Part shown: positions 27,271 through 38,736 of the stretch, piece after piece
Position numbering within the stretch: position 1 is the first letter of the stretch
Layout of the letters: every line of letters begins with the position of its first letter
Source of the DNA: an uncultured Gammaproteobacteria bacterium
GTDB taxonomy: Bacteria; Pseudomonadota; Gammaproteobacteria; UBA4575
Length of the DNA stretch: 64,000 bases
Reading direction: 5' to 3'
Assembly (NCBI GenBank): GCA_951812785.1
Contig: OX638335.1
Coordinates: 1,379,653-1,443,652, forward strand
Made by a program: the position numbers and the translations under genes
Notes under the pieces: generated by a model
The model's input: only the letters and a program-made list of their open reading frames with translations
Told to the model about the DNA's origin: nothing
Databases searched by the model: none

Positions 27271-28500
27271 TCAGCAGTTTTCGTATAAGTCTGTGTGTAA
27301 TTGAACACTTAAAGAAATACTCATTGTATCCATCACATGTTCTCTACCTTTTTTTGCCAGTGTATTAAATAATATATTGTCTTTGAGTACAGAACTAATA
27401 CCACTTGTTACCGCCTCACATGATCTTTCCACGAGTATATATTCTCTATTATTTTGTCCAAATTCATCTGACAATCCAGAAAATGGCGTTAGAATGACCG
27501 GCAAACCTGTGGCCATTGCTTCTAATACAGCATTCGGCATCCCTTCCCTTTTCGACGGAAAAACAAATATATCTGTTGCTTTTAGATACTGAGCCACTTC
27601 ATCAATTTGCCCAAGAAAATGAATCTGATCGGACCTCTCTGAGTTATTAATGATAGTTTCTATCTTATTGCTAAACTCCTTTAATTCATCTCTTATTTTA
27701 TCGTACCTTGGCCCAATTAATAGCACATGCAAATCTGGAAAATCTTTTACTAAATATGACCAAGCCTCTATTAACAAGTCAGTTCCTTTTCGAGGATGTA
27801 CTGCACCTACAAGCGTGATAATTGTTGCATCAGCTGGCAAGCCCAATCTATCACGTAATTGATTTTTTTCTTCTTGGTTTCTTACAGGAGAAAATTTCTC
27901 CGTATCAACACCATTAGTAATGACTGTAACTTCAGAGTTAGAATTAATCTCTTCAATAACATCTTTTAGCTCATTTGATTGAACTAGAATATGATCATAC
28001 TGCATATACACCTGTTTAATTTTCCATTTTTGCATTAATCGAACGAAAGCATTTTTTGAAAAATCTTTTACTATGGTATGAGAGTAAATCAACTTAACGC
28101 CCAAATTTTTCATTTTCTTTAACTGCTTAATCACTTGAAAAGGCATGGGAGCAATAATGTGAACGATATCTGGTTTAGTTGCTTGCTCAGAAAAACAGTC
28201 AATTGCTTTTTCTAATAAAATTCTAGATCTCCGTTTAACCCCTTTACCTGGAATTTTATATTTAAGAATTTTTGCATTTTCTAAATGCTCTTCAACAACA
28301 AGAACCCCATCTTGATATTCTAACCATTCGGCTTTGCGGTCTTCTTCTGTAAACTTTTTTGATTTAGGTGTTCCACAAATAATAGTGACATAAACATTAT
28401 TTTCATAGAGCAAAGGAAGATATCTAAAAAATCGCAACCCAGCTCCACCATGAATAGGATAGAAGCTAGGCGCAATAAGAAGTAATTTTATTTTTCCCAA
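27271..28500 (-). CDS. GT4-family glycosyltransferase
   Basis: 409 residues with a GT-B fold. The N-terminal domain starts LLLIAPSFYPIHGGAGLRFFRYLPLL; the donor domain has TLVGAVHPRKGTDLLIEAW and the GT4 EX7E block in FVFPSKREGMPNAVLEAMATGLPV. First gene of the large minus-strand glycan locus, so the promoter should lie in 28501-28662. Likely cytoplasmic face of the inner membrane; sugar donor unknown. Confidence 0.88.
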   Translation of the reverse strand: MGKIKLLLIAPSFYPIHGGAGLRFFRYLPLLYENNVYVTIICGTPKSKKFTEEDRKAEWLEYQDGVLVVEEHLENAKILKYKIPGKGVKRRSRILLEKAIDCFSEQATKPDIVHIIAPMPFQVIKQLKKMKNLGVKLIYSHTIVKDFSKNAFVRLMQKWKIKQVYMQYDHILVQSNELKDVIEEINSNSEVTVITNGVDTEKFSPVRNQEEKNQLRDRLGLPADATIITLVGAVHPRKGTDLLIEAWSYLVKDFPDLHVLLIGPRYDKIRDELKEFSNKIETIINNSERSDQIHFLGQIDEVAQYLKATDIFVFPSKREGMPNAVLEAMATGLPVILTPFSGLSDEFGQNNREYILVERSCEAVTSGISSVLKDNILFNTLAKKGREHVMDTMSISLSVQLHTDLYENC

Positions 28501-28540
28501 GACTTAGAACAACAAGCAACAGTAAATCTTTTTAATACGA

Positions 28541-28618
28541 CTGGATTCCCGCTTGCACTAGAAAATGCTCCTGCATTTCTAGCGTTTCCACCTTCCTTGG
28601 TGGTCGCTCGGGAATGAC
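28541..28618. repeat. Palindromic MITE/REP-like intergenic element
   Basis: About 80 bases with imperfect terminal complementarity (ctggattcccgc at one end, cgggaatgac at the other). Inside are two shorter hairpins: agaaaatgc pairing with gcatttct, and ccacc pairing with ggtgg. GGATTCCCG...CGGGAATGA ends are common in small mobile repeats of proteobacteria. It lies between ssb and the first gene of the glycan locus; no open frame. Confidence 0.6.
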
Positions 28619-28662
28619 AAGTCATTTACTAATTACAAATCATTTACTAGTTAATAGAAAAG

Positions 28663-29130
28663 CTAAAAAGGAATATCATCGTCAAAATCATCCGCTGTGC
28701 TTGGTGCTGATTTTGCTGGTGCAGAAGCACTCGAACTACCAAAGTTATCACCACCAGGTGGGGCATCAAATCCGCCACCACTGGCACCGCCACCTCGGCC
28801 ACCTAACATTTGCATTTCATTCGCAATGATTTCAGTGGTGTATTTTTCCACACCACTTTGATCTTGCCACTTACGTGTTTGCAACCTACCTTCAATATAT
28901 ACCTGCGAACCTTTACGCAAGTATTCACCCGCTATTTCAGCTAATCTTCTAAAGAAGACCACACGATGCCATTCTGTTTTTTTTTGCTTTTCACCCGTGG
29001 CTTTATCGCTCCAGCTATCGGTGGTGGCAACACTGATATTGCACACTGCTTGCCCGCTAGGCATATATTTCACTTCTGGATCTTGACCTAAATTACCAAC
29101 GATAATGACTTTATTCACACCTCGTGCCAT
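28663..29130 (-). CDS. ssb: Single-stranded DNA-binding protein
   Basis: 155 residues. An OB-fold N-terminal domain ([20 protein letters not shown], then [20 protein letters not shown]) and a Gly/Ser/Pro-rich linker lead to the acidic tip DFDDDIPF that binds partner proteins. It coats single-stranded DNA in replication, repair and recombination as a tetramer. Near uvrA, as in many gammaproteobacteria, though here the MFS gene lies between them. Confidence 0.97.
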   Translation of the reverse strand: MARGVNKVIIVGNLGQDPEVKYMPSGQAVCNISVATTDSWSDKATGEKQKKTEWHRVVFFRRLAEIAGEYLRKGSQVYIEGRLQTRKWQDQSGVEKYTTEIIANEMQMLGGRGGGASGGGFDAPPGGDNFGSSSASAPAKSAPSTADDFDDDIPF

Positions 29131-29159
29131 GACTTACCCTCTTTTCTCAGTTTCTCGAT

Positions 29160-30515
29160 TTAGTTTAATTGTGCGCAGTATTGTTTGACTCTATCTTCTT
29201 CAAACGTGTCTTTATTCACCCGTAAATAAGCAATGCCTTCTTCGCCAATTACTGTTGCTTCAGCAACACCTGGTAAGCCTTGTAAGGCATTAGCTACCTG
29301 CTCTATCTGAGACGATCTGACCTTGCCCAGATGAGCGGTATAGCTCATAAAATTGACCGGTGCCTGCATGGAGAATGCTACTAGAAACCAAATCAAAAAC
29401 ATAATAAATGCGAACAAAAATACTACATCTTGATGAAAATTTTGCAACAAAAATCCTGCGATCACTCCCCCTGTAAATGCCCCTAAAAATTGGCTACTGG
29501 AAAACACCCCCATGGACATACCTTTATTCAATGGATTGCTCAATTTAGATACTAATGAGGGCATGCTGGCTTCAAGAAAATTAAACCCCCAAAAGAACAT
29601 CACCATAGACACAAAGAAAACCTTAAAACTTTGGGGTGACCACGCCATCACCAATAGGCCAATCGCACAAACAAATATGGCAAAACTGAATACAGTTTTT
29701 GTCTTCTTAAGTTTCTCCGACAATATAATAGTAGAAACAAGCAACACGAGCGAAACCACCATTACCGTTAAATAGACTTTCCAGTGTTGCGCAGGAATGA
29801 TTTGATATTGATCTCTTAATATCAACGGCACCACCACGAAAATTGCCGTCAGCGCCATGTGTAAAATAAATACACCCGCATCGAGGCGTAGTAGCTGCGA
29901 GTCACTTAATACAGACCCTAATGTTGCCCGATTAACCACGACCGCTTGTCGACTAGCTTGTACCGGCGTAGGAATCAACATGGCCAAGACAGCAATTCCG
30001 GCTAACGCAAGGACGGCAGTAACCCAAAATATTCCTGGCACACCGACCCATGATTGCAACACTGGTCCTAAGACTAAAGCCACCATAAATGACACCCCAA
30101 TACTGGCACCGATAATTGCCATTACCTTGGTACGATGTTCTTCGCGTGTTAAATCTGACGCCAATGCCATAATAGCGGAAGCTATGGCCCCCATCCCTTG
30201 CAAGGCTCGCCCAACAATCACCCAATAAATAGAGTCAGCTAACGCTGCCACCACACTACCCAAGACAAAAATGAGTAACCCAGTGACAATCACTGGTTTA
30301 CGCCCCACCTTATCTGACCACGCTCCAAAAGGAATCTGGAATGCGGCTTGTGTTAATCCATAGACACCGATCGCCAACCCGACTAAGAGCGGTGTCACAT
30401 GCACTAATTGTTCTGCATAGATCGCGAACACTGGCAAAATCATAAATAGTCCCAGCATGCGCGTGGCATAAATCAGTGCAAGCGAAATTGCTGCTCGACG
30501 TTCAATCGAGTTCAT
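29160..30515 (-). CDS. YajR-like major facilitator superfamily transporter with C-terminal YAM domain
   Basis: 451 residues. Twelve membrane helices start at SLALIYATRMLGLFMILPVFAIYAEQL, with the MFS loop motif GAWSDKVGRKPVI after helix 2. The last 60 residues (SQIEQVANALQGLPGVAEATVIG) form the soluble ferredoxin-like extension seen in YajR. It is a probable proton-driven exporter of unknown substrate. Divergent from uvrA with 95 bp between starts and 29 bp upstream of ssb, an arrangement seen in several gammaproteobacteria. Confidence 0.87.
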   Translation of the reverse strand: MNSIERRAAISLALIYATRMLGLFMILPVFAIYAEQLVHVTPLLVGLAIGVYGLTQAAFQIPFGAWSDKVGRKPVIVTGLLIFVLGSVVAALADSIYWVIVGRALQGMGAIASAIMALASDLTREEHRTKVMAIIGASIGVSFMVALVLGPVLQSWVGVPGIFWVTAVLALAGIAVLAMLIPTPVQASRQAVVVNRATLGSVLSDSQLLRLDAGVFILHMALTAIFVVVPLILRDQYQIIPAQHWKVYLTVMVVSLVLLVSTIILSEKLKKTKTVFSFAIFVCAIGLLVMAWSPQSFKVFFVSMVMFFWGFNFLEASMPSLVSKLSNPLNKGMSMGVFSSSQFLGAFTGGVIAGFLLQNFHQDVVFLFAFIMFLIWFLVAFSMQAPVNFMSYTAHLGKVRSSQIEQVANALQGLPGVAEATVIGEEGIAYLRVNKDTFEEDRVKQYCAQLN

Positions 30516-30551
30516 TGTTTAACCTGTGTATTAATAAGACTGCTCGTTTCT

Positions 30552-30581
30552 TTGCGTTGTATGGCTGAAAACACGTATATT
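30552..30581 (+). promoter_or_regulatory. Weak candidate uvrA promoter
   Basis: ttgcgt (30552-30557) and tatatt (30576-30581) with an 18-bp spacer, about 25 bp before the uvrA ATG. The -35 match is partial. I looked for a LexA site (CTGT-N8-ACAG) in the MFS-uvrA gap and found none that fits. Confidence 0.3.
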
Positions 30582-30610
30582 AGCAAGTTTACCTTTACCG
30601 AGATACGCGT

Positions 30611-33445
30611 ATGGCAGCGATTAAAATTCGCGGGGCTCGCACCCATAATTTAAAAAATATAGATCTGGATTTACCTCGCGATGAATTGATTGTTATTACC
30701 GGGCTGTCAGGCTCAGGCAAGTCTTCACTCGCTTTTGATACCATTTTTGCCGAGGGACAACGCCGCTACGTTGAGTCTCTGTCTGCCTATGCACGGCAAT
30801 TTTTAGCTCGACTCGAAAAACCTGATGTCGATACCATCGAAGGCCTGTCTCCCGCGATCTCGATCGAGCAAAAATCGACCTCTCATAATCCGCGTTCTAC
30901 GGTCGGGACAATTACAGAGATATACGATTATCTGCGCCTGTTATATGCGCGCGTGGGCACGCTTAAGTGCCCTACTCATGGCAATGATCTGAATGCCCAA
31001 ACAGTTAGCCAGATGGTGGATAAAGTCATGGAGATGCCACTTGATAGCCGTTTAATGCTGTTAGCTCCTGTGGTGCAAAATCGCAAAGGTGAGCATCTGC
31101 AATTATTCCAACAACTCCATTCCCAAGGGTTTTTGCGAGCGCGAGTAGATGGCGAAGTATATGAGTTAGACGAGCCACCCAAACTGGATTTGCGCAAAAA
31201 ACATACCATTGAAGTAGTGGTTGATCGCTTCAAAGTAAAGCCTGGTATTGAATTACGCATTGCAGAATCGTTTGAAACTGCTCTGAAGCTAGCGGACGAT
31301 ATTGCTGAAATTGGATACATGGATGACCCTAAAGCAGAATCATTATTATTTTCTGCACGTTTTGCCTGCCCAATTTGTGGCTATAGCGTGAGTGAATTAG
31401 AACCTCGTCTATTCTCTTTTAATAATCCTATTGGTGCTTGCCCAAGCTGTGATGGCTTAGGTATTGAAGAATATTTTGATCCCGAATTAATTGTTAGCTC
31501 TCCTCAATTAAGCTGTGCAGGTGGCGCTGTGCGAGGCTGGGATCGTCGTAACGCACATTACGTTCAGATGATTCAATCGCTTGCCGCGCATTATAAGTTT
31601 GATGTTGATGCTCCTTTTGAATCTCTTACCGAAGAGTTACAAGACATTATTTTATATGGTAGCGATGAAGAAGAGATTAGCTTCAAATATATAAACGAGA
31701 AAGGTCGCAGCATAACTAAGAAGCATGTATTTGAGGGCATCATTCCCAATATGGAGCGCCGTTATAATCAGACGGATTCGCACTTAGTAAAAGACGAACT
31801 CAGCAAATACTTATCAGAACAATGTTGCGAAGACTGTCATGGTGATCGCTTAAACACACAAGCCCGCCATGTATTTGTAAATGACCGTAACTTACCATCA
31901 CTCACTTCAATTTCAATCAAACAGTCATTAACATTTTTTGAACAGATAAAATTACAAGGACATCGCGCACAAGTAGGTGCAAAAGTAATAAATGAAATTC
32001 GCGATCGCTTATCTTTCCTGGTGAATGTTGGTCTTGATTACTTAAGTCTAGACCGCAGTGCTGATACGTTATCTGGCGGTGAAGCACAGCGCATACGCCT
32101 GGCCTCACAAATAGGCTCAGGATTAGTGGGCGTCATGTATGTGTTAGATGAACCATCCATTGGTTTACATCAACGAGATAATCAACGTCTTCTAAATACC
32201 TTAACTCGCTTACGCGATCTCGGCAACACAGTCATAGTCGTCGAACATGATGAGGAAGCCATTCGTGCTGCTGATTACGTTGTTGATATTGGCCCAGGCG
32301 CAGGTATACATGGTGGAGAAATTGTTGCAGAAGGCACTCCAAAGCAAGTTTACGATAATAAAAATTCACTTACCGGACAGTATTTATCCGGTAAGAAAAA
32401 AATAGAAATACCTGTAAAACGAACACCTATCGACCGAGAGAAATTAATTACTGTACGTGGTGCTAGCGGTAACAATCTCCAGTCTGTTAGTGCAGAGTTC
32501 CCAGTCGGGTTATTTATTGCTGTGACAGGTGTGTCAGGCTCAGGCAAATCAACATTAATTAACAACACGCTTTATGCCGCCGCCGCAAGACATCTAAACA
32601 AATCAAGTATTAGCGTGTCTGACTACGATGAAATCGAAGGTATGGAACAGTTTGATAAAGTCGTAGAAATTAATCAGAGTCCAATTGGTAGAACACCTCG
32701 CTCAAACCCCGCAACGTATACAGGGCTATTCACACCAATACGCGAATTATTCTCTGGTACTCCAGAAGCACGTTCACGTGGATATACCCCTGGGCGATTC
32801 AGCTTTAATGTTAAAGGCGGTCGCTGCGAAGCGTGCCAAGGCGATGGCATGATACGAGTTGAGATGCACTTCTTGCCAGACATATATGTTCCGTGTGACA
32901 CATGCAAAAGCAAACGTTACAACCGCGAAACATTGGAGATTCAATACAAAGGTAAAAATATTTACGACGTGCTGCAAATGACAATAGAAGATGCGTTAGA
33001 ATTTTTTAATGCAGTTCCAGTAATTAAACGTAAACTAGATACACTTGTATCAGTTGGATTAACGTATATAACACTTGGACAAAGCGCCACCACGTTATCT
33101 GGCGGAGAAGCACAACGCATTAAACTCTCGCGCGAGTTATCTAAACGCGACACAGGAAAAACACTCTATATTCTTGATGAGCCTACGACCGGATTACATT
33201 TCCACGATGTAGAACAACTATTAACTGTATTGCATAAACTGCGAGACCACGGAAACACATTAATCGTTATAGAGCATAATCTGGATGTCATCAAGACTGC
33301 TGACTGGGTTATAGACTTAGGGCCAGAAGGCGGCAGTGGTGGCGGAAAAATTGTTACAGCAGGAACACCTGAAGATATAACTAAATGTAAAAAATCATAT
33401 ACCGGAAAATATCTCGAATCTGTATTCGCCCTCACCTATAAATAA
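30611..33445 (+). CDS. uvrA: Excinuclease ABC subunit A
   Basis: 944 residues, full family length. Two ABC modules each carry Walker A (GLSGSGKSS and GVSGSGKST) and a LSGGEAQR signature. Zinc-binding cysteines appear in CPICGYS/CPSCDG and [16 protein letters not shown]. UvrA scans DNA for bulky lesions and loads UvrB in nucleotide excision repair. Stand-alone gene, divergent from the MFS gene; no damage seen. Downstream begins a zone of decayed genes. Confidence 0.98.
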   Translation: MAAIKIRGARTHNLKNIDLDLPRDELIVITGLSGSGKSSLAFDTIFAEGQRRYVESLSAYARQFLARLEKPDVDTIEGLSPAISIEQKSTSHNPRSTVGTITEIYDYLRLLYARVGTLKCPTHGNDLNAQTVSQMVDKVMEMPLDSRLMLLAPVVQNRKGEHLQLFQQLHSQGFLRARVDGEVYELDEPPKLDLRKKHTIEVVVDRFKVKPGIELRIAESFETALKLADDIAEIGYMDDPKAESLLFSARFACPICGYSVSELEPRLFSFNNPIGACPSCDGLGIEEYFDPELIVSSPQLSCAGGAVRGWDRRNAHYVQMIQSLAAHYKFDVDAPFESLTEELQDIILYGSDEEEISFKYINEKGRSITKKHVFEGIIPNMERRYNQTDSHLVKDELSKYLSEQCCEDCHGDRLNTQARHVFVNDRNLPSLTSISIKQSLTFFEQIKLQGHRAQVGAKVINEIRDRLSFLVNVGLDYLSLDRSADTLSGGEAQRIRLASQIGSGLVGVMYVLDEPSIGLHQRDNQRLLNTLTRLRDLGNTVIVVEHDEEAIRAADYVVDIGPGAGIHGGEIVAEGTPKQVYDNKNSLTGQYLSGKKKIEIPVKRTPIDREKLITVRGASGNNLQSVSAEFPVGLFIAVTGVSGSGKSTLINNTLYAAAARHLNKSSISVSDYDEIEGMEQFDKVVEINQSPIGRTPRSNPATYTGLFTPIRELFSGTPEARSRGYTPGRFSFNVKGGRCEACQGDGMIRVEMHFLPDIYVPCDTCKSKRYNRETLEIQYKGKNIYDVLQMTIEDALEFFNAVPVIKRKLDTLVSVGLTYITLGQSATTLSGGEAQRIKLSRELSKRDTGKTLYILDEPTTGLHFHDVEQLLTVLHKLRDHGNTLIVIEHNLDVIKTADWVIDLGPEGGSGGGKIVTAGTPEDITKCKKSYTGKYLESVFALTYK

Positions 33446-33462
33446 AATAATTCTGCTTGAAC

Positions 33463-35220
33463 TTAACCAAAAAAATAGCCATCATCGAATTAAGCTGAAT
33501 ATAACGATTAATATCAAATGTATGTGATGCAGCAATCACTGATAATGACGCCATATACATAAAAAAGGATAGTAAAGGTAACTTCTAATACACAACAAAA
33601 TTATTCAGCGTCCAACGGCCAGCAAAAATCCGAACACAATCAAAGGCAACCAGCATCACGAATACTAAAAATATTAAAGGCGCAGTTAAATGTAATATAT
33701 TTATCATCACCCTACCGGGCCAACTCAAATCCACACCATAAATAATTAACGGATGTTGCAAATATGTTTGTGAAAATGAAATACTTAAATTAGAGCCAGC
33801 AAATACTTCCATCTTTAATAGATTGTTATACTCTGAAAGAAACTCAGTGCGAGTTTCAATGCTATTTCGACCTGGGTATGGTTTAGAGATAGCATAGGCA
33901 AATTGCTTGCTGACCTTAGCCAGATATGTCAAAGGGTCATTAATAACTCCAGAAATAAAAATCCTTAAGAGCAAATTTGAAACCGTACGCATATCCAGTT
34001 GTAATCTTTCTGCAATCTTGTAAGGAGTTCTCAAAGTCCATAAGCAATGATCCCCTGAATAACCGTGTATATTCCAGTCGCTAGGTGCTTGCAATGTAGA
34101 AGAAATATCTCTCCTAATTTCATTAATGAGATCTTTGTCAGCAATATACTTATCAAGAACGGGAGCAACTAATTCAACATGGTTGCAAACAAGTGTACCC
34201 GCACCAAGGATGTTCCCAGATCCATTATTATCTTTGCTCAAAAAGTTATTTGGATAATGAAATAGCAAAAACGAGGTTATAAATATCAAATAAAAAATGC
34301 CTCGTTTTATTCCTGGCACTCTAAAAAGCAACAAAAGCACGACTACACACCACGTAACTATAAATGCACCCATCCAGGGATGGCTTAACATAAAGATTGA
34401 AACTAGAACACAAAATAGCTGTCAGGCAAAAAACAATCATTTTGTTAATTGATTGTTTTTGAGCAATTGCCAGCACAAGAAACATTAACGTTACTATAGC
34501 TAAGAATTGATAGCTTATCTCAGGAAGAATAGAAAATGAAAATTTCACATAAGGGAAATAAGACAATAGAATGATTACAGAAAAAATTTTAACAGCTACC
34601 GAATTAGCGCTACTTGATGTTTTTTTAATTGCTTTAGAAATTAATATGGAAAATGCAGCCACAGTCAATAGATATAATAATAATTGAAATACTGGTATAT
34701 GGTTGATTGAGCCCATGGCAGCAAATGCTCTCAATAAAACTGGGAATCCAAAATCTATATACGTTAAATTCAGATGCCCTTCTGCCAACCACTTCAACAC
34801 TGGTCCGATATAACTAATAGAATCTTCAGTAATTACAATCAATCTCGGAGCCACATTAAACAGGCAGTAAATGTAGAGAACAATACACAAAGATATAAAT
34901 ATCAAACCCAAATATTTATAATAAACTTTAACGCATATATTGAATGCATATTTATTTATTGAAAAATACAAAAACATCAGAACAGCAATTGCTAATATAT
35001 AATTGCTTACGTTTATAATCCACGAAGGCACCTCCAATCTTAATTTGGTATCAATGCTGATCACTTCGTTAATACCAAGACCAACTGGAAGAGAGAAATA
35101 TATTGTGTTTTTATTGTTGCGAAGGAAGCGCCCTTGCCCTATGTTTGCTACATCTCTCTCGTCAGAGTAACGAGTAACCATATTGCGCCACAGTAAAAAT
35201 TTAGGCGTAGGCGCTGCCAT
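33463..35220 (-). pseudogene. Polytopic membrane protein (possible GT-C type glycosyltransferase), frameshifted
   Basis: The 5' part (MAAPTPKFLLWRNMVTRY onward) runs open to 34321, and the 3' part is open from 34391 in another frame. The switch is near 34380-34391, where frame 1 reads SSFNLYVKPS and frame 2 continues WMGAFIVTWCVVV. A TAG at 33585 interrupts a further 40 codons that continue to a TAA at 33463. About ten hydrophobic helices and one large polar loop resemble dolichyl-phosphate-sugar dependent transferases, which would suit the GT2 remnant next door. The first 20 or so codons overlap the antisense GT2 remnant, so the true start may be later. Confidence 0.65.
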
Positions 35221-36015
35221 GATTACAGGACATAAAAAAGCGTTAGAGTCTGGTTCTGAAATAATTATCAAAATCGATGGTAACGGCCAAATGGCCCTTA
35301 GCTTAATTCCTCATTTCATCCGTCCTATTATAATGAGAATAGGCTGACCACACAGGGAAATCGTTTTTTTCAGCTCCATGACTTTCAAACTATGCCCAAG
35401 ATACGGATATTAGGTAACATATCACTCACCCTGCTTAATAAACTTTCGACTGGATACTGGCGCTTGTTCGATCCCACCAATGGGTTTACTGCCATTCATC
35501 GCGATGTATTAGCCCTACTCCCACTCAATAAAATTCATAAACGATATTTTTTTGAGTCAGACATGTTATTTAGACTATCCACTGTCAGAGCCGTTGTACT
35601 TGATATACCGCAAAAAGCAATCTATGGAGACGAAAGAAGCGGCATCAATATTTTTAAAAATATCCCTATATTCACATTCAAACATTTAAGAAATTTTTCA
35701 TCACGAATTTTGTACCTCTATTTTTTACGCGACTTTCATCTTGCCTCTATCAAGTGGCTTATAGGCCCAGCATTGTTTTTATTCGGGCTAATATTTGGCT
35801 TATATAGCTGGAATGAAAGCATTCAACTACAACGCGAAGCAACAGCTGGAAATGTTATGCTTTCTGCGCTAACTTTCATTTCTGGCTTACAATTAATTTT
35901 ATCCGCTATACACTTTGACATAGACAACCAGCCTTCGACGCCAATCCATACATTCCTATCAGACACCAATAAAGACACTTCGAGAGAAAATTCAATCTCA
36001 GCTATTGATAGCTAA
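35171..36015 (+). pseudogene. GT2 polyprenyl-phosphate sugar synthase-like gene, decayed
   Basis: Plus-strand codons from 35171 read VTILRHSKNLGVGAAMITG and then SEIIIKIDGNGQM, the GT-A fold core with its DGDGQ-type metal site changed to DGNGQ. A stop and at least one frame change follow near 35346-35360, after which NRFFQLHDFQTMPKIRILGN and FDPTNGFTAIHRDVL continue in a second frame to the membrane tail ending at 36015. The 5' end is missing: a stop lies at 35168 and the region is shared with the opposite-strand gene. Intact relatives make polyprenyl-phosphate sugars or transfer sugars to lipid carriers. Confidence 0.75.
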
Positions 36016-36020
36016 ATTAA

Positions 36021-37015
36021 ATGAAAAATTTTGTCAGCAAACTTTTTTCCAACAATAAGAGCTTGTGGATAATCAGCATAGCAATAAGCCTGGCATTATT
36101 AATTTTAATTGTTTACCAGCTGGATTTTAGACTGTTACTGAGAATAATAACCGAGTTAAACCCGTACTATCTAGTAATAGCAGTCATACTACTCACGTTA
36201 GAAGGCATCATGACTGCATTAAGAATCCTGATTTTTTCAACTGGCGCACAAAAATTTTATTCAGCCTTATACACCAATGCATGGTACGTGTTTTTCTTAA
36301 TATTCCTACCGGCAAGATTAGGAGAAATTGCAGGAAATATATGTATTGCAAAAACATATGCAGCAAAGTCGTGGAGCCTCAATGAGGAGCATCATACTTC
36401 AACGCTTATTAGACTTGATAGTTTTATGTTCAATATTTATTTTACTCATCACTTTTTCTTATAACTTCTTTTCAACCATTACCTCAGCAGCAGTTGCTAT
36501 TGCCTTTATCATTATTTTATCTCTATTATTCAAATTTAGATTTAACTTAATCATTTACACTGCATTATGGATCTCGAATGTTCATAATGTACGAAGAAAA
36601 CCAATTATTCGTATAATTTATCGAACACTGCTTCAAGCACGTTTATGGAATAAGCAGTTTTCAAACCCCAAGAAATTGCCTGGCTTGTTATTAATCACCA
36701 TTATAAAATGGTTATTTAATCTTTTTGCCATTACATTTATATTTCTATCAGTCAGCTCTAATTCTTAAGATAACCGACTCATTCCTCGTTAGTGTGTTAT
36801 ATAATTTCCTCGCAGTTATCCCGATTCAAACTATTGAAGGAATTGGCATTGGAGAAGCAGGATTAACAGCATTACTCATCAACGTTACACAATTAAATTG
36901 AGCCATCGCTATCGCCTTCAGTATTTACACACGCTTGATCATACTTCTATTCCCATTTTTATTTTTTATTCTTGCATTTTCATACAAGAAATTTTGCACT
37001 AATCGTATATCTTAA
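36021..37015 (+). pseudogene. YbhN/lysylphosphatidylglycerol-synthase-like membrane protein, decayed
   Basis: Three pieces in succession: MKNFVSKLFSNNKSLWIISI to about IAGNICIAKTYAAKS, then MRSIILQRLLDLIVLC in another frame to 36768, then IPIQTIEGIGIGEAGLTALL to a stop at 37015 with an in-frame stop inside. Blocks such as LPARLGEIAG and GIGIGEAG are typical of the UPF0104 (lysylphosphatidylglycerol synthase TM) family. At least two disruptions make it non-functional. It follows the GT2 remnant by 5 bp, so the two were probably an operon. Confidence 0.75.
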
Positions 37016-37028
37016 TATTTATAAAATT

Positions 37029-37739
37029 ATGGCTGATAAATCCACTGATTTAAAATATCGCTACATGCGGAAAACCCATAACTATAGCAATGGTCAAGCA
37101 AATGGCTATAGATCTCATAACTTTTTTCTACGTAAGCAAAAGATAGTTTAATATCTGCTAGATATGACAAAAAGCCCAATATTGGATCTCGCCTGTGGTT
37201 CAGGAATCATGTTACTGCCTATCTTTAAAAGCATTAAACTTAATATTTTTTGCTTGGATTACAATGAAAATGCATGCCTAGATACCAAATTAAACCAGAT
37301 GACCTCACTACGCGGCGATGCATTTTGTCTACCCATAAAAGAAAATTCAGTTGCGCAAATAATTAATTGCCAATTTCTAAACCAACAAATCAAAGAGAAT
37401 GCATCTATATTTATCAATGAAATTGCAAGAATATTACAACCTGGCGGACAAGCAATTATTGTTTGGCGAAACAGCCAGTCATTACTTCATAGAGTTAGTC
37501 ATTTTTTATTAAGCTTATTAGATCTACTAAAAAAGGCACCAATATTTCCTCAATATCGCCATTCAATCAATGAACTCAGGCAATACTCAAGTACAAGCGG
37601 CTTAATAGTTTCATTTGAGGCAGTATCGCTTCCAATTAGTAATTACAACTACGTTTCTTCTGGCAACATGCTTGCTAATATTATAGGCGCATCTAATATT
37701 TTGGTTTTAAAGAAACCTCAGACAACATCACCTTCATAA
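37029..37739 (+). pseudogene. Class I SAM methyltransferase interrupted by an in-frame TAA
   Basis: From the ATG at 37029 the frame reads MADKSTDLKYRYM to FFLRKQKIV, then TAA at 37149-37151, then YLLDMTKSPILDLACGSGIML in the same frame. ILDLACGSG is motif I, and ARILQPGGQAIIVW the post-motif. The open part after the stop (from ATG 37164) lacks the N-terminal cap, so activity is doubtful, though a shortened protein could be made. Its last 22 bp overlap the convergent deacetylase remnant. Confidence 0.7.
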
Positions 37740-38572
37740 AACACTGGTAAATCACCATATTCATTGTTATAAATTAGCTGATTAAATGGCACTGAAGAAG
37801 ATATGCCTTTGGTATCTTTGAACACATGTCTAACTTTTCTATACGTACCTTTCCTATTAAACCATAGCAATGCACTCACCAGCATAGACGTATTTTTCAT
37901 TTTATAAAATGGTTGCTTATGATCAAAATCATAAGGATAGCAATAGCACCATAGCCCTTGATTATTTTTTGATTTTCTTATTTAATATTTAATTAAATAA
38001 GGCGGCAGATAACGTAAGTAGATGCCTCCCAAATACGACATCTTTATTCCAGCTACCAAAGCTACTGGTGCCGGAATTTCAATCAGCCCCGAAGGCCATT
38101 GAAATGGATGTAATGGAGCTTCTGGATAGCCAAACAAGGGGCTAGGCGCAGGTAATACGCTAGATGAATAGATAAAGCCTAGTTCTTTTAAAATTTCAGC
38201 AGCCCAGCGACTACTCTTCGCCAGAGAGAATATTGGGGCACGGTAGCCGTCTATCGATTTTTGTACAATATCTTCTAATAAAGACTTTGAATATAAAGTT
38301 TCATCGCGAAAGGTTTTAGGGTCCTGGCACACCAGAGGAATGTGATCTAACGAATGTAATGCAACCTCATGACCTTCATCCGAGATGTCTTGTATTAAAT
38401 CCGGACTCTCTTTTGCAATCTAACCAACACAAAAAAAAGTACCCTTTATATTCAACTCATTGAGAAAACTTAGAACTTGACGAGTAACATAAGGGTAGCG
38501 CCGCTGCAATGAATCATTCGGGCGAGGATCTTCAACATCCATTGTAAAAGTAATTTCATGCATGAACGGCAT
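37718..38572 (-). pseudogene. Polysaccharide deacetylase (DUF3473 type), decayed
   Basis: The minus strand from the ATG at 38572 reads MPFMHEITFTMDVEDPRPND, with the NodB-type TMDVEDP start, to NIKGTFF. A frameshift near 38440 is followed by DISDEGHEVALHSLDH and GYRAPIFSLAKSS. An in-frame TAA at 37982 is followed by the C-terminal block YPYDFDHKQPFYKMKN, ending at 37718. Intact relatives remove N-acetyl groups from exopolysaccharide. Its ATG lies 1 bp after the stop of the flavin monooxygenase gene, so they were an operon. Confidence 0.75.
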
Positions 38573-38729
38573 TTTATATATTGGTGTACTTCAGCCTGAA
38601 GTAATTTTGGAAAAATATATTCGGTAAAAATCGCATTGATGTATTGCGAATAAAATGATTCATTCTATTTCTAGGCACATACCACTTAACAGCTTTACGA
38701 GTTGCAGGCTGCATATCAGATATTACTGG

Positions 38730-38736
38730 TCTCATT
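38730..38736. repeat. Target-site duplication, left copy (IS481 element)
   Basis: tctcatt directly abuts the left inverted repeat of the IS481-like element, and the same 7 bases abut the right end at 39893-39899. Confidence 0.85.

Noticed and set aside
30516..30610. LexA box controlling uvrA
   Set aside because: No CTGT-N8-ACAG or close match found on either strand of the gap.
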